A stretch of 64,000 nucleotides of DNA from JBBQKG01 sp038326655 (GTDB lineage Bacteria; Actinomycetota; Thermoleophilia; Solirubrobacterales; JBBDJG01). Within the stretch, counting starts at the first letter, position 1. The number at the start of each line of letters is the position of its first letter. The position numbers and the translations under genes were made by a program. The DNA lies in the NCBI GenBank assembly GCA_038326655.1, contig JBBQKG010000004.1, positions 74,297 to 138,296 on the forward strand, in the 5' to 3' direction. The notes beneath the pieces were generated by a model that saw only the letters and a program-made list of their open reading frames with translations, had not been told where the DNA came from and ran no database searches. Positions 1 through 7,547 of this stretch are shown here, piece after piece.

Positions 1-520
1 AGGCGAACTGAGCAAGCTGGAAGTAAGAGCTTGCGCTGGGCCGCGTGCGGGCCGCGACGCTCTGCGTCCTGACCGCCTTGCCGTACTGCTGCGTAGCGCC
101 GTAGGCGAGCGCGGCGAACTGCGCCGTGGCGGCATCGGGCTTCTTCGGCTTCAGCTTGGTGTAGTGCTCCCACGCGTTCGTGGTCTCGAGCACGGCCTGC
201 TTGCCCTTGTCGGTGAGCTGTCCGCTCTGCTGGTCGGAGCCCTCGGTGGACGCGGCCAGGTTGAACTCGGAGCGCACCAGGTCGAGCCACGCCTGCTGGT
301 TCTTCGGGTTCGCGCGGATCTTGGCCTTTGTGGTGTTCACCTGATCCTCGAAGACGTTGCTCCCACCGCCGCCGCCGTTGCCGGTGATCGCGTCGATCAG
401 GCCGCCGCTCACGCTGCTGCCGGTCCCGAACAGGACGAGGCTGCCGCCGAACAGCACGGCCAGGCCCACATAGGTGACCTGCACCACGCGCTTGCGCTTG
501 CCTTGAAGATCGAAAAGCAT
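1..520 (-). CDS. Membrane-anchored helical-repeat (TPR-like) protein, 3' end missing
   Basis: The reading frame starts with ATG at 520 and is still open at the left edge, so about 173 residues are visible. Residues 11-31 form one hydrophobic segment after a basic start (KRKRVVQ), followed by a glycine run near residue 50. The rest is alternating amphipathic helix with phrases such as 'AWLDLVRSEFNLA' and 'YFQLAQFA', typical of tetratricopeptide-like repeats. It would sit in the membrane with the helical repeats outside. It lies 14 bases downstream of tatC on the same strand, so it is probably cotranscribed with tatA-tatC. A role in Tat export is not shown by the sequence. I do not recognise a named family. 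Confidence 0.6.
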   Translation of the reverse strand, partial: MLFDLQGKRKRVVQVTYVGLAVLFGGSLVLFGTGSSVSGGLIDAITGNGGGGGSNVFEDQVNTTKAKIRANPKNQQAWLDLVRSEFNLAASTEGSDQQSGQLTDKGKQAVLETTNAWEHYTKLKPKKPDAATAQFAALAYGATQQYGKAVRTQSVAARTRPSASSYFQLAQFA

Positions 521-534
521 CGGAAGTAAGCCTC

Positions 535-1320
535 TCAGCCGCCCGCGGCCTGGCCGGTTCCCTCTGCCGGGGGCGCGCTGGGCGCGGTCCGGCTGCCCGG
601 CTGGCCGAACAGGCTCGCCAAGACGATACTCAACTCGTAGAGCACGACCAGCGGCACCATCTCGATCACCATGCTGACCGGATCCACGCCGGGAAGCGCC
701 GCCGCCACGACCGCGCACAGCAGATAGGCGTACCGGCGCCACTCGCGCAGCTGCTTCGGCGTCGCGATCCCCATGCGCGTGATCGCGAGGATCCCCATCG
801 GTATCTGGAAGACGACACCCATCGCGAGCAGGGTCATGGTCACGAAGCCGTAGTAGTCGCGCGCCCGCACCTGGACGTTGAACTGGTCGTCGTTGAAGTT
901 CAGGAGGAAGTGGATCGCGGGCGGGAGCACGAAGAAGTAGCTGAACACGACGCCCGCGATGAAGAGCACGGGCACAAGCAGCAGGAGGGGCAGCGCGAGT
1001 CGCCGTTCCGTGGGGCTGAAGGCCGGGAGGATGAAGGCGTAGAGCTGGTAGAGCACGACCGGGAGCGCGATCATGAGCGCCGCGTAGGCGCAGACGGTCA
1101 TGGTCGTCACGAACGGCTCCGCGACACCGAGCGTGAGCGGCTCTCGTCCCGCGGGCAGCGGATCGTTCAAGAGCTTCAGCACCTCGTGGTTCTGCCAGAA
1201 GCAGGCGGCGAACGCCACCACGAACGCGGCGATCGAGACGATGATGCGAGTGCGAAGCTCGTCCAGGTGCTCGACGAGCGTGAGATGCTCGTCATGCCTT
1301 ACCGAATGAATACGCGCCAC
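535..1320 (-). CDS. tatC: Sec-independent protein translocase subunit TatC
   Basis: TatC is the polytopic core of the twin-arginine translocase and binds RR signal peptides in the cytoplasmic membrane. The 261-residue product has the family's N-terminal signature 'VEHLDELRTR' around residue 16-25, the periplasmic loop rich in Pro and six hydrophobic segments. It ends in a Pro/Ala/Gly-rich cytoplasmic tail. Length is normal for the family. tatA lies 43 bases upstream on the same strand, so the two form a minimal TatAC unit. A likely client, the Rieske protein with its RR motif, is encoded at 6172-6915. Confidence 0.95.
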   Translation of the reverse strand: MARIHSVRHDEHLTLVEHLDELRTRIIVSIAAFVVAFAACFWQNHEVLKLLNDPLPAGREPLTLGVAEPFVTTMTVCAYAALMIALPVVLYQLYAFILPAFSPTERRLALPLLLLVPVLFIAGVVFSYFFVLPPAIHFLLNFNDDQFNVQVRARDYYGFVTMTLLAMGVVFQIPMGILAITRMGIATPKQLREWRRYAYLLCAVVAAALPGVDPVSMVIEMVPLVVLYELSIVLASLFGQPGSRTAPSAPPAEGTGQAAGG

Positions 1321-1363
1321 TTCGCGACTGGCCCGTTAGCCGGACGCCTCCGGCCGGAAGCTC

Positions 1364-1615
1364 CTAGGACCTGCGGTCGTGGACGACTTCGCCCTCGAGC
1401 GGCGCTTCCTCATCACGTGCGACGGTGTCCCGCTGGGAGCCCTCGATCTCGCGAACGTCGTCGTCATCGTCATCTCGGTCGCCGCTCAGCGAGCCCTTGA
1501 ACTCACGGATTCCCTTGCCCATCGACCGGCCGAGCTCGGGCAGGCGCTTCGGCCCGAACACGATCAGCGCGATGATCAGGACGACGACGATTTCCAGCGG
1601 TCCGATATTGGGCAT
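1364..1615 (-). CDS. tatA: Sec-independent protein translocase subunit TatA
   Basis: This is an 83-residue single-span protein of the TatA/B family, which polymerises to form the translocation pore. Residues 1-20 are one hydrophobic helix (starting MPNIGPLEIVVV), followed by the hallmark 'FGPKRLPELGRSMGKG' hinge and amphipathic helix. A very acidic stretch of Asp comes next (about residues 46-53). I chose the ATG at 1613-1615 because it gives the standard TatA N-terminus; the frame is open further upstream but that part has no TatA character. tatC follows directly. Confidence 0.93.
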   Translation of the reverse strand: MPNIGPLEIVVVLIIALIVFGPKRLPELGRSMGKGIREFKGSLSGDRDDDDDDVREIEGSQRDTVARDEEAPLEGEVVHDRRS

Positions 1616-1699
1616 CTGCTCACCCTTCTCGAGGAACTCTCGGAGTGTAGCGCCGCCGGCCCCCACGCTCGACCATGGCTCGGCCGAGGCCGTCCCTTG

Positions 1700-1749
1700 C
1701 CACGACCGTCCCTCACCTAGCCCGACGGGGCTGCTTGCAGACCCGTCGG
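1700..1749 (-). repeat. CAAG-loop hairpin element, copy 1
   Basis: Hairpin at 1722-1749: twelve-base arms with one mismatch around the loop CTTG on the plus strand (CAAG on the minus strand). On the minus strand the arm is followed by a G-rich tail (GTCGGGCTAGGTGAGGGACG) reaching about 1700. It sits just past the dcd stop codon, in the dcd-tatA spacer. Same family as the copies at 2825, 4602, 19734, 20835, 33519, 37253, 42246 and 57446. Confidence 0.7.
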
Positions 1750-1758
1750 CCAGTCGTT

Positions 1759-2322
1759 CTATTCGAAGTTTCGATAGAAACGAGAGGGCGTCGGCTCCGC
1801 CTGGCCCTGGTACTTGCTGCCGACCCCGTCCGCGCCATAGGGCCGCTCCACGGGTGCGTCCATGCGCATGAAGGAGATCTGGCCGATCGGCATCCCGTGG
1901 TAGATCGTGATCGGCAGGTTCGCGACGTTGGAGAGCTCGAGCGTCAGGTTGCCCTCCCACGACGGGTCGACGAAGCCGGCCGTGGAGTGGATCAGGAGAC
2001 CGAGGCGGCCGAGCGAGCTCTTGCCCTCGAGGCGCGCGACGATGTCGTCCGGCAGCCTGATCGACTCGAGCGTCTGGCCGAGCACGAACTCGCCTGGGTG
2101 CAGCACGAACGGCTCATCGCCGGTCACCTCGACCAGCTCCGTGAGGCCGTCCATCGGCTTGCGTACGTCGATGTAGGGATACCGGGAGTTGTGGAAGACG
2201 CGAAACTTCCGGTCCACGCGCACGTCGACGCTCGACGGCTGCACGAGCGAGTCGTCAAAAGGCTCGATGACGATCCTGCCAGCCTCGATCTCGGACCTGA
2301 TGGTGCGGTCGCTCAGTACCAC
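1759..2322 (-). CDS. dcd: dCTP deaminase, probably bifunctional dCTP deaminase/dUTP diphosphatase
   Basis: The enzyme turns dCTP into dUTP, and in the bifunctional form straight into dUMP, feeding thymidylate synthesis and keeping uracil out of DNA. The 187-residue protein has the trimeric dUTPase-fold motifs 'RLEGKSSLGRLGL', 'HSTAGFVDP' and the C-terminal nucleotide-closing segment 'GSKYQGQ'. The 'HSTAGF' segment and the 'PTPSR' end resemble the Mycobacterium tuberculosis enzyme, which is bifunctional; bifunctionality here is inferred from that. It is divergent from the zinc-ribbon gene at 2376, with 53 bases between them holding both promoters. Confidence 0.93.
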   Translation of the reverse strand: MVLSDRTIRSEIEAGRIVIEPFDDSLVQPSSVDVRVDRKFRVFHNSRYPYIDVRKPMDGLTELVEVTGDEPFVLHPGEFVLGQTLESIRLPDDIVARLEGKSSLGRLGLLIHSTAGFVDPSWEGNLTLELSNVANLPITIYHGMPIGQISFMRMDAPVERPYGADGVGSKYQGQAEPTPSRFYRNFE

Positions 2323-2375
2323 GGCGCGCGCAGTCTAGTCCACCGGCCCACTGCCCTCTAAAGCTTCCTCGCGAC

Positions 2376-2822
2376 ATGTCGATACGTCCAGTCAAGAAGA
2401 TGGAAGCCGGGGAACAAAGGAGACCTCAGGAGCGGCCGGGCCAGCGAGTCAAGCGGGTCTCGCTTCCGAGCGGCAAGACAATCGAGGTCGTCTACTTCGA
2501 GGAGGGCGCTCGGCACGACCTGCCGGCGAAGCTCGAGCTCCACGTCTGCCCCGACTGCGACGCGAGTCTCGTGTACCCGGTCAACTGGAGCGAGGTCGAC
2601 CGCGCCACATGGGAGGTCATGCTTCGCTGCCCCAATTGCGAGTGGCTGCACACCGGGGTCTTCGACCAGGAGACCGTCGAGCGCTTCGACGAGGAGCTCG
2701 ACCGCGGCACCGACAACCTCATCGATGACCTGAAGCGCCTCGTCCAGGCAAACATGGAAGAGGACATCGAGCGCTTCGCGCACGCCCTGGCGCGCGACTA
2801 CATCCTGCCCGAAGACTTTTAA
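2376..2822 (+). CDS. Zinc-ribbon protein of unknown function
   Basis: The 148-residue cytoplasmic protein carries two CxxC pairs, CPDC at residues 58-61 and CPNC at 85-88, which together should bind one zinc ion in a ribbon fold. The N-terminus is basic (residues 1-27), and the C-terminal 50 residues are strongly acidic and helical (phrases 'DRGTDNLIDDLKRL' and 'EDIERFAHALARDY'). No enzyme motif is visible. It stands alone on the plus strand between the divergent dcd and the convergent menG-hepT gene, followed by a hairpin element. It could be a nucleic-acid-binding or adaptor protein; I do not assign a function. Confidence 0.75.
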   Translation: MSIRPVKKMEAGEQRRPQERPGQRVKRVSLPSGKTIEVVYFEEGARHDLPAKLELHVCPDCDASLVYPVNWSEVDRATWEVMLRCPNCEWLHTGVFDQETVERFDEELDRGTDNLIDDLKRLVQANMEEDIERFAHALARDYILPEDF

Positions 2823-2824
2823 GA

Positions 2825-2871
2825 AAAGGTCGTCCGGCCACAAACCCGTTTGTCTGCTTGCAGACCAACGG
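2825..2871 (-). repeat. CAAG-loop hairpin element, copy 2
   Basis: Hairpin at 2846-2871 with eleven-base arms (one mismatch) around CTTG on the plus strand. The minus-strand tail reads CGGGTTTGTGGCCGGACGA. It fills the space between the convergent ends of the zinc-ribbon gene and menG-hepT, so it may also end both transcripts, although no T-run follows the stem. Confidence 0.7.
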
Positions 2872-2874
2872 CCT

Positions 2875-4608
2875 TCACGAGTAGCGCTCTACGACGCGGT
2901 CTGCGACTGAGCGCAACGGCTCTTCGAGGTCGGGCTCGACCCGGCCGCTCAACTCCTCCTTCGCCTCCTCGACCAGCGTGGTCGCCCGCTCGCGCGTGCG
3001 CTCGAGTGCTCCCGTCGCGGCGATGCGGTCGCAGATCACCTCGGCCTGGTCGCGGTCCACGACCGTGCTCAGGTCCAGCTCGGCGAGCCCCGGGTCGGCG
3101 TCGCGAGCGAGGATCAGCGGCAGCGTGACGGTGCCGTCGAGCAGATCGGTGCCGCGGTGCTTGCCGGTCCGCTCCGCCGGTCCGCTGACGTCGAGCAGGT
3201 CGTCGAGCATCTGGAAGGCGACGCCGACCTTGCGCCCGTAAGCGCCTAGCGCAGCGACCTCGGCGGGCTCACGTCCCGACGCGAGCCCGCCGAGGCGGCA
3301 GGCCGCCGAGAAGAGGCTTGCGGTCTTCAGCTCGCAGCGGCGGAGGTACCGGTCGAGCGGCAGGCTTGCCGCATAGGTGTCCTCGCGTTGCTCGAGCTCG
3401 CCCCGCGCGAGCGCCACCGTTGCCTCCGATAGGACGCGCAACTGCTCGGGCACGCCGTTCGCCGCGAGCAGCGAGAAGGCGCGGGAGAAGAGGAAGTCTC
3501 CGGTCGCGGTCGCCAGCCCTCGGCCCTCGCTCGCGAACACCGTCGGGCGCCCTCGTCGGAGCAGCGCCGCGTCCAGCACGTCGTCGTGTACGAGCGTCGC
3601 CATGTGCACCAGCTCGACCGCGGCCGCCGCGCGCACGAGCCGCTCGCCGTCGCGGCGCCCCGCGCACACGAACACGAGCACGGGGCGCAGGCGCTTGCCG
3701 CCCGCCGCGAGCGTGCTCGCGGCGGCCCCCTCGAGCGCGGCACCGTGATCGGACGCGGTCTGGCGCAGCTGCCGCTCCGCGCGCCCGACCAGGTCGCGCA
3801 CGTGACCGCCGTCTGCATCGAGCACGGCCTGGAATGAGTCCGCCGCGTGCTCCTCGGCGCGGCCGGTCCGTCCGCTTCGCACCTCCTCGACCGTGCCGGC
3901 GTGGATCGCAACGATGCCCCCCGCGAGCACGAGGTACCGGACGTCCCGCAGCCCGGCGTCGTGCATCAGCTTCGCCAGGCCGGCCGCAGGCGGAAAGCGC
4001 CTGACCGACTCGGGCAAGTAGGAGTAGGCGTCGTGATCTCCCGCGACGGCGCCCAGCATCGGCACCACGCGGTCGAACCACAGCGCGTAGAACCAGCTCA
4101 GCGGAGGTCGCTCGGGAGTCGTGATCTCGAGCACCACGACACGACCGCCCGGCCGCACGACTCGCCGCAGCTCCGCGATGCCGCGTGCCAGGTCGACCAC
4201 GTTGCGCACGCCGAAGCCGACCGTCGCCGCGTCGAAGCTGCCGTCCTCGAACGGGAGCTCCAGTGCATTGCCGTGGACGTAGCCGACCGCGAGGCCCTCT
4301 CCCGCACTCTTCTCCCGCGCGATCTCGAGCATCGGCTCGGAGAAGTCGAGCCCGACCACCTCGCCCTCGGGACCGACGGCGCGCTTCAGCTTCAGGGCGA
4401 GGTCACCCGTGCCGCAGCAGACGTCGAGCGCCCGCGAGCCGGCGCGGACCTCGGCCGTCTCGACCGCCCGCGCGCGCCAGCGGTGATGAAGCCCCGCCGA
4501 CATGACGGAGTTCATGCGGTCATAGCGCCCGGCGATGCGGTCGAACATCGACTGCACCTGGGCCTCACGGCCGTCCCCCGCCGATTCCACGTCCCTAGCC
4601 TCGATCAT
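2875..4608 (-). CDS. Fusion of demethylmenaquinone methyltransferase (MenG) and polyprenyl diphosphate synthase (HepT)
   Basis: Two menaquinone enzymes lie in one 577-residue frame. Residues 20-245 are a UbiE/MenG methyltransferase (FDRIAGRYD at 22-30, SAM motif LDVCCGTGD at 61-69, 'FGVRN' near 132). It methylates demethylmenaquinone. Residues 265-577 are a long-chain trans-prenyl diphosphate synthase with both Asp-rich motifs, DDVLD at 342-346 and DDLLD at 469-473, plus 'GGKRLRP' near 303. It makes the side-chain precursor. In Bacillus the two are separate neighbouring genes. I chose the ATG at 4606-4608; the ATG at 4636-4638 lies inside a repeat hairpin. The cytochrome genes are 46 bases upstream on the same strand. 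Confidence 0.92.
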   Translation of the reverse strand: MIEARDVESAGDGREAQVQSMFDRIAGRYDRMNSVMSAGLHHRWRARAVETAEVRAGSRALDVCCGTGDLALKLKRAVGPEGEVVGLDFSEPMLEIAREKSAGEGLAVGYVHGNALELPFEDGSFDAATVGFGVRNVVDLARGIAELRRVVRPGGRVVVLEITTPERPPLSWFYALWFDRVVPMLGAVAGDHDAYSYLPESVRRFPPAAGLAKLMHDAGLRDVRYLVLAGGIVAIHAGTVEEVRSGRTGRAEEHAADSFQAVLDADGGHVRDLVGRAERQLRQTASDHGAALEGAAASTLAAGGKRLRPVLVFVCAGRRDGERLVRAAAAVELVHMATLVHDDVLDAALLRRGRPTVFASEGRGLATATGDFLFSRAFSLLAANGVPEQLRVLSEATVALARGELEQREDTYAASLPLDRYLRRCELKTASLFSAACRLGGLASGREPAEVAALGAYGRKVGVAFQMLDDLLDVSGPAERTGKHRGTDLLDGTVTLPLILARDADPGLAELDLSTVVDRDQAEVICDRIAATGALERTRERATTLVEEAKEELSGRVEPDLEEPLRSVADRVVERYS

Positions 4609-4646
4609 CCCGCCACAAACCCGCTGGTCCGCTCGCATACCAGCGG
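4602..4646 (-). repeat. CAAG-loop hairpin element, copy 3, supplying the menG-hepT start region
   Basis: Hairpin at 4621-4646, with eleven-base arms (two mismatches at the loop end) and loop CTCG on the plus strand. On the minus strand the tail GGTTTGTGGCGGGATGATCG follows. Its GGCGGG and ATG are the apparent ribosome-binding region and start codon of the menG-hepT gene. The element occupies nearly the whole spacer to the cytochrome b/c gene. Confidence 0.72.
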
Positions 4647-4654
4647 CAATTTCT

Positions 4655-5359
4655 CTAGCGAAGCGCCGCCAGGAAGTCCACCAGCGCGTTGAACTTCTTC
4701 GGCGGCAGCCCCGCGAAAGACGGCATCGGCGCGGTCGGGTTGCGCAGCGTGCGCGCGATCGCCTCGCGTGGAAGCGTGTTGCCGATGTGGCTCAGGTCGG
4801 GCCCCGGCCCGGAGTTCCCGGCCTCTCCGAACTTGTGGCACGCGCCGCAGCCGGACTGGTTCGCGACCTGTTGGCCCGGCACCGCCGCCGCCGGGACCTT
4901 CATGTTGATGTGGTCTGGGGCGCCCGCGTGCGCGCCTGCCCAGGTGAGGTAGGCCATCGCAGCCATCACGGCGACCGCGGTGGTGGTCGCGATCGGTCGC
5001 CGCTCCGGCCGCCGCTCCGGGTTGCGGTCGTAGAAGGGCAGCAGCGCCAGCAGCACCAGGCAGATCGTCGGCACGCCGATCGTCGCGATGAACACGAGGC
5101 TCGGTGGCTTGATCACGCGCAGCAGCTCGAACAGGAAGTAGAAGTACCAGTCGGGGCGCGGCGTGTAGGTGACGGTCGTGGGGTCTGCGCGGTTCGCCAG
5201 CTCGCCCGCGCCCAGGACCACCGCCATCAGGATGATCACGGCGAGCACGATGCAGGCCATGGCCGAGTCCTTCAGCACCGCGTAGGGGAAGAACGGCTTC
5301 CCCTGCGATTTGAGCACCTGGTACTCGCGGAGGTACTGCTCTTTCTCGCGGGCGTTCAA
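4655..5359 (-). CDS. qcrC: Menaquinol:cytochrome c reductase, cytochrome b C-terminal half fused to cytochrome c
   Basis: The 234-residue protein starts like subunit IV of b6f complexes, with three hydrophobic segments (about 33-52, 71-90 and 92-110) and a PDWY quinol-site motif at 69-72 in place of PEWY. A further span near 125-140 leads to a class-I cytochrome c domain outside the membrane with heme motif CGACH at 171-175 and a likely Met ligand in 'APMPSF'. This b/c fusion is the arrangement known from Bacillus QcrC. It works with the cytochrome b gene (10-base gap) and Rieske gene upstream. The start is TTG at 5357-5359. Confidence 0.9.
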   Translation of the reverse strand: MNAREKEQYLREYQVLKSQGKPFFPYAVLKDSAMACIVLAVIILMAVVLGAGELANRADPTTVTYTPRPDWYFYFLFELLRVIKPPSLVFIATIGVPTICLVLLALLPFYDRNPERRPERRPIATTTAVAVMAAMAYLTWAGAHAGAPDHINMKVPAAAVPGQQVANQSGCGACHKFGEAGNSGPGPDLSHIGNTLPREAIARTLRNPTAPMPSFAGLPPKKFNALVDFLAALR

Positions 5360-5368
5360 GGGTGAGGC

Positions 5369-6172
5369 CTATACCTGCTCGCGGTCGGTCTCGGGCAGCT
5401 TCGCCCGGAGCCACGGCGGGGCGGTCGTGCCGAGCTTCGTGACCAGGTAGATGTGGACGCCGATCAGCGCCGCGATCAGCACCGGGATCAGGAGCATGTG
5501 GATCGCATAGAACCGCGACAACGTGGTGGCGCCGAACTCCGGGCCGGCGCGGAGGAAGTCGGACAGGTACGGCCCGAGGAACGGCGCCGTGCCGTTGATG
5601 TTCACGCCCACGACGGTGGCCCAGAAGGAGCGCTGGTCGAACGGAAGCAGGTAGCCCGTGAAGCCCATCCCGAGCGTGAGCACGAGGAGTACAACGCCGA
5701 CCACCCAGTTGAGCTCCCGCGGGTACTTGTAGGCGCCGAAGAAGAAGGTCCGGCCCATGTGGAGGAACACGAGCACGATCATCACGCTCGCGCCCCAGTG
5801 GTGCATGCCGCGTACGAGCGACCCGAGCCAGACATCGTTGTTGATGTGCTGGATGCTGTCGTAGGCGTGCGTCGGCGAGGGGTCGTAGTACATCGCGAGG
5901 AAGACGCCGGTCACGGCCTGCGAGAGGAATGCGAACATCGTCGCGGACCCCAGCGTGTAGAACCAGTTCGTGCCCTTCGGGACCTTGCGGAAAAGGAAGC
6001 CGCGGAGGAAGCCGCTGGCGGCGGTGCGCTCGTCGATCCAGCCGACGACCTCCGCCCCGATCTCGGCGGCCTGGTCCTTGACCGGCGGCCGGCCGTTCTC
6101 CTGCGGAGCGCTCGGCGGCTTCGGCGTCCGGCGGACGCCGGGGATCGGCGGCTTGGGGATCTTGATCGCCAT
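5369..6172 (-). CDS. qcrB: Cytochrome b6-like subunit of menaquinol:cytochrome c reductase
   Basis: The 267-residue protein is the split, N-terminal type of cytochrome b, holding two b hemes between four membrane helices. The heme His pairs are visible in 'RGMHHWGASVMIVLVFLHMG' and in 'YAIHMLLIPVLIAALIGVH'. The 'GFTGYLLPFDQ' quinone-site segment is also present. A 45-residue Pro/Lys-rich cytoplasmic extension precedes the first helix. The gene starts with ATG overlapping the Rieske stop (TAATG), so expression is coupled. The remaining cytochrome b helices are in the next gene. Confidence 0.93.
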   Translation of the reverse strand: MAIKIPKPPIPGVRRTPKPPSAPQENGRPPVKDQAAEIGAEVVGWIDERTAASGFLRGFLFRKVPKGTNWFYTLGSATMFAFLSQAVTGVFLAMYYDPSPTHAYDSIQHINNDVWLGSLVRGMHHWGASVMIVLVFLHMGRTFFFGAYKYPRELNWVVGVVLLVLTLGMGFTGYLLPFDQRSFWATVVGVNINGTAPFLGPYLSDFLRAGPEFGATTLSRFYAIHMLLIPVLIAALIGVHIYLVTKLGTTAPPWLRAKLPETDREQV

Positions 6173-6915
6173 TACTGCGGGCCGGGCACCGTGAAGCGCT
6201 TCGGGTACAGGTACTTCCAGAGGCCGTCGAGGTGCTCGCCCGGATCGCGGGCCGAGAACCGCTTCAGGTGCGAGTTGACGCTGTAGCGCGGGCCGAGCTG
6301 GACCTGACCGTTCTGGACGCGGGTCACGAAGCGGTCGAGTGGGCGCACGGGTGGTCCGCCGACCACCTTGCCCTGGAAGTCATAGACGCCGCCGTGACAC
6401 GGACACACGAACCGCTCCGCGGGGCTGACCCAGCGCACCGGGCAGCCCAGGTGCGCGCAGCGGGTCGAGATCGCGATGAACCCGCCGGCCTTCTCACCCG
6501 GCAGCTCGGGGTTCGTCTTGCGGATGTAGACGGTGGTCTTCCCCGCCTCGCCCACGTTGGAGGTGATCGTGATCGTCTTGGGAACGTAGTTGTCCACGAT
6601 GAAGTCGCTCGGGGGGCCGACGTCCTGGTAGGTGACCTCTTCCTGCTTGAACACCGGCCCGAGCGCGAAGCCGATCGCCGGGAGCCCGATCGCGGCGCTC
6701 GCAATGCCGCCCGCCGCCATCGCCCCGCCGGTGAAGAGCCGGCGACGGGTCACGGACTCGCCCTCGAAATATCCGGGGGGCTTGGCCGGAGGCAGCGCCG
6801 CATGAATCACGGCCGCGCCACCGGCGCCGTTGGGCGTCGCGGCCCGGCCCGGTCCGTCGGCGGCGTCGCCGTTCCCGGCGGAGCGCCCGTGCTCAATGCT
6901 CTTTTCGTCGGCCAA
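6172..6915 (-). CDS. qcrA: Rieske iron-sulfur subunit of menaquinol:cytochrome c reductase
   Basis: The 247-residue protein carries the [2Fe-2S] Rieske cluster: CAHLGC at residues 153-158 and CPCHGG at 171-176. The ligands are Cys153, His155, Cys171 and His174, with a disulfide Cys158-Cys173. It has a long N-terminal Gly/Ala-rich cytoplasmic part, then an RRR motif at 57-59 followed by a hydrophobic helix, which fits Tat-dependent membrane insertion. The apparent start is TTG at 6913-6915 without a clear ribosome site, so the true start is uncertain. It is the first of three reductase genes and follows a HepS-like gene on the same strand. Confidence 0.93.
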   Translation of the reverse strand: MADEKSIEHGRSAGNGDAADGPGRAATPNGAGGAAVIHAALPPAKPPGYFEGESVTRRRLFTGGAMAAGGIASAAIGLPAIGFALGPVFKQEEVTYQDVGPPSDFIVDNYVPKTITITSNVGEAGKTTVYIRKTNPELPGEKAGGFIAISTRCAHLGCPVRWVSPAERFVCPCHGGVYDFQGKVVGGPPVRPLDRFVTRVQNGQVQLGPRYSVNSHLKRFSARDPGEHLDGLWKYLYPKRFTVPGPQ

Positions 6916-6935
6916 TGGAGAGAAAGTTCCGGCTG

Positions 6936-7547
6936 TTACAAAGTCGGGAAGCCGCTCGACACGGTCTCCCTAAAAACTATCAAGGCCGTCTCCGCTTCCA
7001 GCCCGATGCGCAGCGCCGAGGCCCTTCGCGAAGCGGCCTCGAGGCCGGCTGCGGCGGCCTCCGGTCGCTCCTCGCGCAGGCCGCGCTTGGCCGTCTCGCC
7101 CTCCGGCCACGGGCCGCCTGCGACGCCCAGCGAGCCGACCATCCAAACCGCCGCGGAGGCGTCCGGAGAGCCGGACGATGCATGCACCTGGGCGCAGAGC
7201 GCAATCACGTCGGCCAGCTCGTGAACCGCCTCGAGGTCACCCAGCGCGGCGAGCCGCGCCAGCCCGAGCGCGTAGAGATAGTCGCCGGCCAGCAGCCGGA
7301 GATCCCCGTCGGAGGGCGCGACGAGGCGGCCGCGGCAGTAGTGGACGAGGTAGCCCTCGAGGATCGCCTCGACGAACAGGGCGTAATCACCGGCTCGGTC
7401 CCGGCACCGCTCGGACGCCGCCACGAGCGGCCCGAACACCTCGCCTGCCCCGGCCGAGGTGAGCGCCCCCGCCAGCTCGCCCCCCTCAGCGGCGACCAGC
7501 TCGCGGAGCTGCTCCAGCGCCTCTCCTTCCACCACCCGGGCCCTCAC
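6936..7547 (-). CDS. Helical protein resembling heptaprenyl diphosphate synthase small component (HepS-like)
   Basis: The 203-residue, all-helical, Ala-rich protein has no catalytic DDxxD motif. Around residues 84-115 it reads 'LRLLAGDYLYALGLARLA' and 'LGDLEAVHELADVIALC'. From memory this matches the core of Bacillus HepS ('LAGDYFSGLYYSLL', then 'LATAIKEIN'). HepS is the non-catalytic partner of HepT. The GTG start overlaps the hemL stop (GTGA), and the Rieske gene follows after 20 bases. The catalytic HepT is four genes downstream in the same run, which fits a partnership. The similarity is my own reading and has not been scored. Confidence 0.6.
   Translation of the reverse strand: MRARVVEGEALEQLRELVAAEGGELAGALTSAGAGEVFGPLVAASERCRDRAGDYALFVEAILEGYLVHYCRGRLVAPSDGDLRLLAGDYLYALGLARLAALGDLEAVHELADVIALCAQVHASSGSPDASAAVWMVGSLGVAGGPWPEGETAKRGLREERPEAAAAGLEAASRRASALRIGLEAETALIVFRETVSSGFPTL

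Noticed and set aside
4636..4638. ATG inside the hairpin as start of menG-hepT
   Set aside because: It lies in the variable stem of a repeat element. The ATG at 4606-4608 has a G-rich site in front and gives the expected MenG N-terminus.
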